Origin: an uncultured Clostridia bacterium | Lineage (GTDB): Bacteria > Bacillota > Clostridia > Lachnospirales > CAMVHY01 | Length of the DNA: 5,062 nucleotides | Direction: 5' to 3' | Assembly: GCA_947167415.1 (NCBI GenBank) | Contig: CAMVHY010000119.1 | Span: forward strand, 1 to 5,062 | Shown here: in pieces, positions 4,499-5,062 of the stretch | Layout: each line of letters starts with the position of its first letter | Numbering within the stretch: position 1 is the stretch's first letter | Notes under the pieces: generated by a model | The model's input: the letters and a program-made list of their open reading frames with translations, nothing else | What the model was told of the DNA's origin: nothing | Databases searched by the model: none | Position numbers and translations under genes: made by a program

Positions 4499-5062
4499 TT
4501 AATATTTACTTATAAATTCAGCCAAAATATTTATGTCGAGTGTATTTTCTAAATTTATGTCATGTTTTTTCATTTCGTTGATAAATTTTATAGTAAATGG
4601 CAAATCAAGATTTGATTTCAAAATTAAATCTTTGGTTTGTTTTTTTTTTGCGCAAAAAATATTTTCTGGCGTATCATCAAAAATTATTTTTGACTTGTCT
4701 AAAATTATTAAGCGATTAAATTTTATTGCTTCCTCAATGTCATGCGTAATAAAAATAATTGTCTTTTGATACTTACGATTCAAATCAAAAATTTGTTCTA
4801 AGATTTCTTGTTTGTCGTTTATCATTGATGTCGATTCGTCGAAAATAATATAATCCGGATTCATCGCCAAAATTCCTGCGATAGCAATTTTTTGTTTTTG
4901 CCCGCCGGAAAGATTACTTACAAGCGAACTTTTATATTCAAACATATCAACCACTTTTAAAGCATTTTCAACGCGCTGATTTATTTCGTTTTCATCCAAA
5001 TTTAAATTTTCCGGACCAAAAGCAATATCTTCACAAATAATATCCGAAACAATTTGATTATC
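4499..5062 (-). CDS. ecfA: ECF transporter energizing ATPase, C-terminal 187 residues (cut by the window edge)
   Basis: The frame is open from the right edge to a TAA at 4501-4499, so the N-terminus with the Walker A motif is outside the window. The first visible residues, DNQIVSDIICEDIAFGPENL, match the segment after the Q-loop typical of EcfA1-type ATPases (QNPDNQI...EDVAFGPENL). Then follow the ABC signature LSGGQKQ (visible residues 51-57), Walker B YIIFDES (71-77) and the H-loop ITHD with His107, and a C-terminal EcfA tail with ENIF, LDLPFTIKFINEMKK and ILAEF. EcfA proteins pair as ATPases beneath the EcfT/S-component module and drive uptake of vitamins or metal ions. The D-loop is unusual: SMIND stands where SMLDP is typical. 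TTG at 4999 is not the start, since homology continues upstream of it. The rest of the operon should lie to the right. I see no clear terminator after the stop. Confidence 0.93.
   Translation of the reverse strand, partial: DNQIVSDIICEDIAFGPENLNLDENEINQRVENALKVVDMFEYKSSLVSNLSGGQKQKIAIAGILAMNPDYIIFDESTSMINDKQEILEQIFDLNRKYQKTIIFITHDIEEAIKFNRLIILDKSKIIFDDTPENIFCAKKKQTKDLILKSNLDLPFTIKFINEMKKHDINLENTLDINILAEFISKY
4581..4665. repeat. 85-bp direct repeat, copy B (inside the intact ECF ATPase gene)
   Basis: This is the partner of 3656-3740. It encodes, on the minus strand, the residues from about ENIF to KFI in the C-terminal tail of the ATPase, which fit the family. This copy is therefore likely the coding source, or the surviving paralogue, rather than a mobile repeat. 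The plus strand also carries the near-palindrome (4601-4639) and T-run. Confidence 0.9.

Noticed and set aside
4533..4769. Plus-strand open frame of 78 codons, hydrophobic looking
   Set aside because: It is antisense to the ECF ATPase gene; Lys/Asn/Asp codons read backwards give Phe, Leu and Ile and imitate a membrane protein.

Overview
The window is very AT-rich DNA with long A and T runs, strong GGAGG-type ribosome binding sites and three consecutive genes starting with TTG. It carries a clear spoVT (forespore AbrB-family regulator), a CarD-family RNA polymerase-binding protein and an energy-coupling factor (ECF) transporter ATPase. Together these point to an endospore-forming, low-GC member of the Bacillota, probably a Clostridia-type anaerobe. 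I cannot name the species.

Layout. Positions 1-1144 (minus) hold the first 381 codons of a large unrecognised protein that runs off the left edge. It has its own ribosome binding site and a possible extended -10 promoter. A bidirectional hairpin terminator (about 1212-1253) separates it from spoVT (1280-1834, minus). The gap between spoVT and the next gene carries divergent signals: a weak sigma-G/F-like promoter facing spoVT and a vegetative-type promoter facing a YdeI/OmpD-associated family gene (2090-2665, plus). Next come a good extended -10 promoter, a tRNA-Arg(CCU) gene (2793-2864) and, 33 nt later with no terminator between, a carD-like gene (2898-3488). A hairpin terminator follows at 3548-3575. 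The right end has a small two-helix membrane protein of unknown function (3858-4439, plus), convergent with the 3' part of an ECF ATPase gene (4499-5062, minus, cut by the window edge).

The least ordinary part is 3589-3838. It holds a broken relic of a second ECF/ABC-type ATPase gene, in the same orientation as the intact one. An 85-bp block inside it (3656-3740) matches the intact gene (4581-4665) at 80 of 85 positions, while the rest of the relic is strongly diverged and frameshifted. The two blocks form direct repeats 925 bp apart that enclose the membrane-protein gene.

Functionally the window is a set of small independent units rather than one pathway: sporulation control (spoVT), general transcription (carD, probably sharing a transcript with a tRNA), vitamin or metal uptake (ECF ATPase) and three genes of unknown or poorly known role. 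I do not see a defence system, CRISPR array, transposase or other large novel system here.
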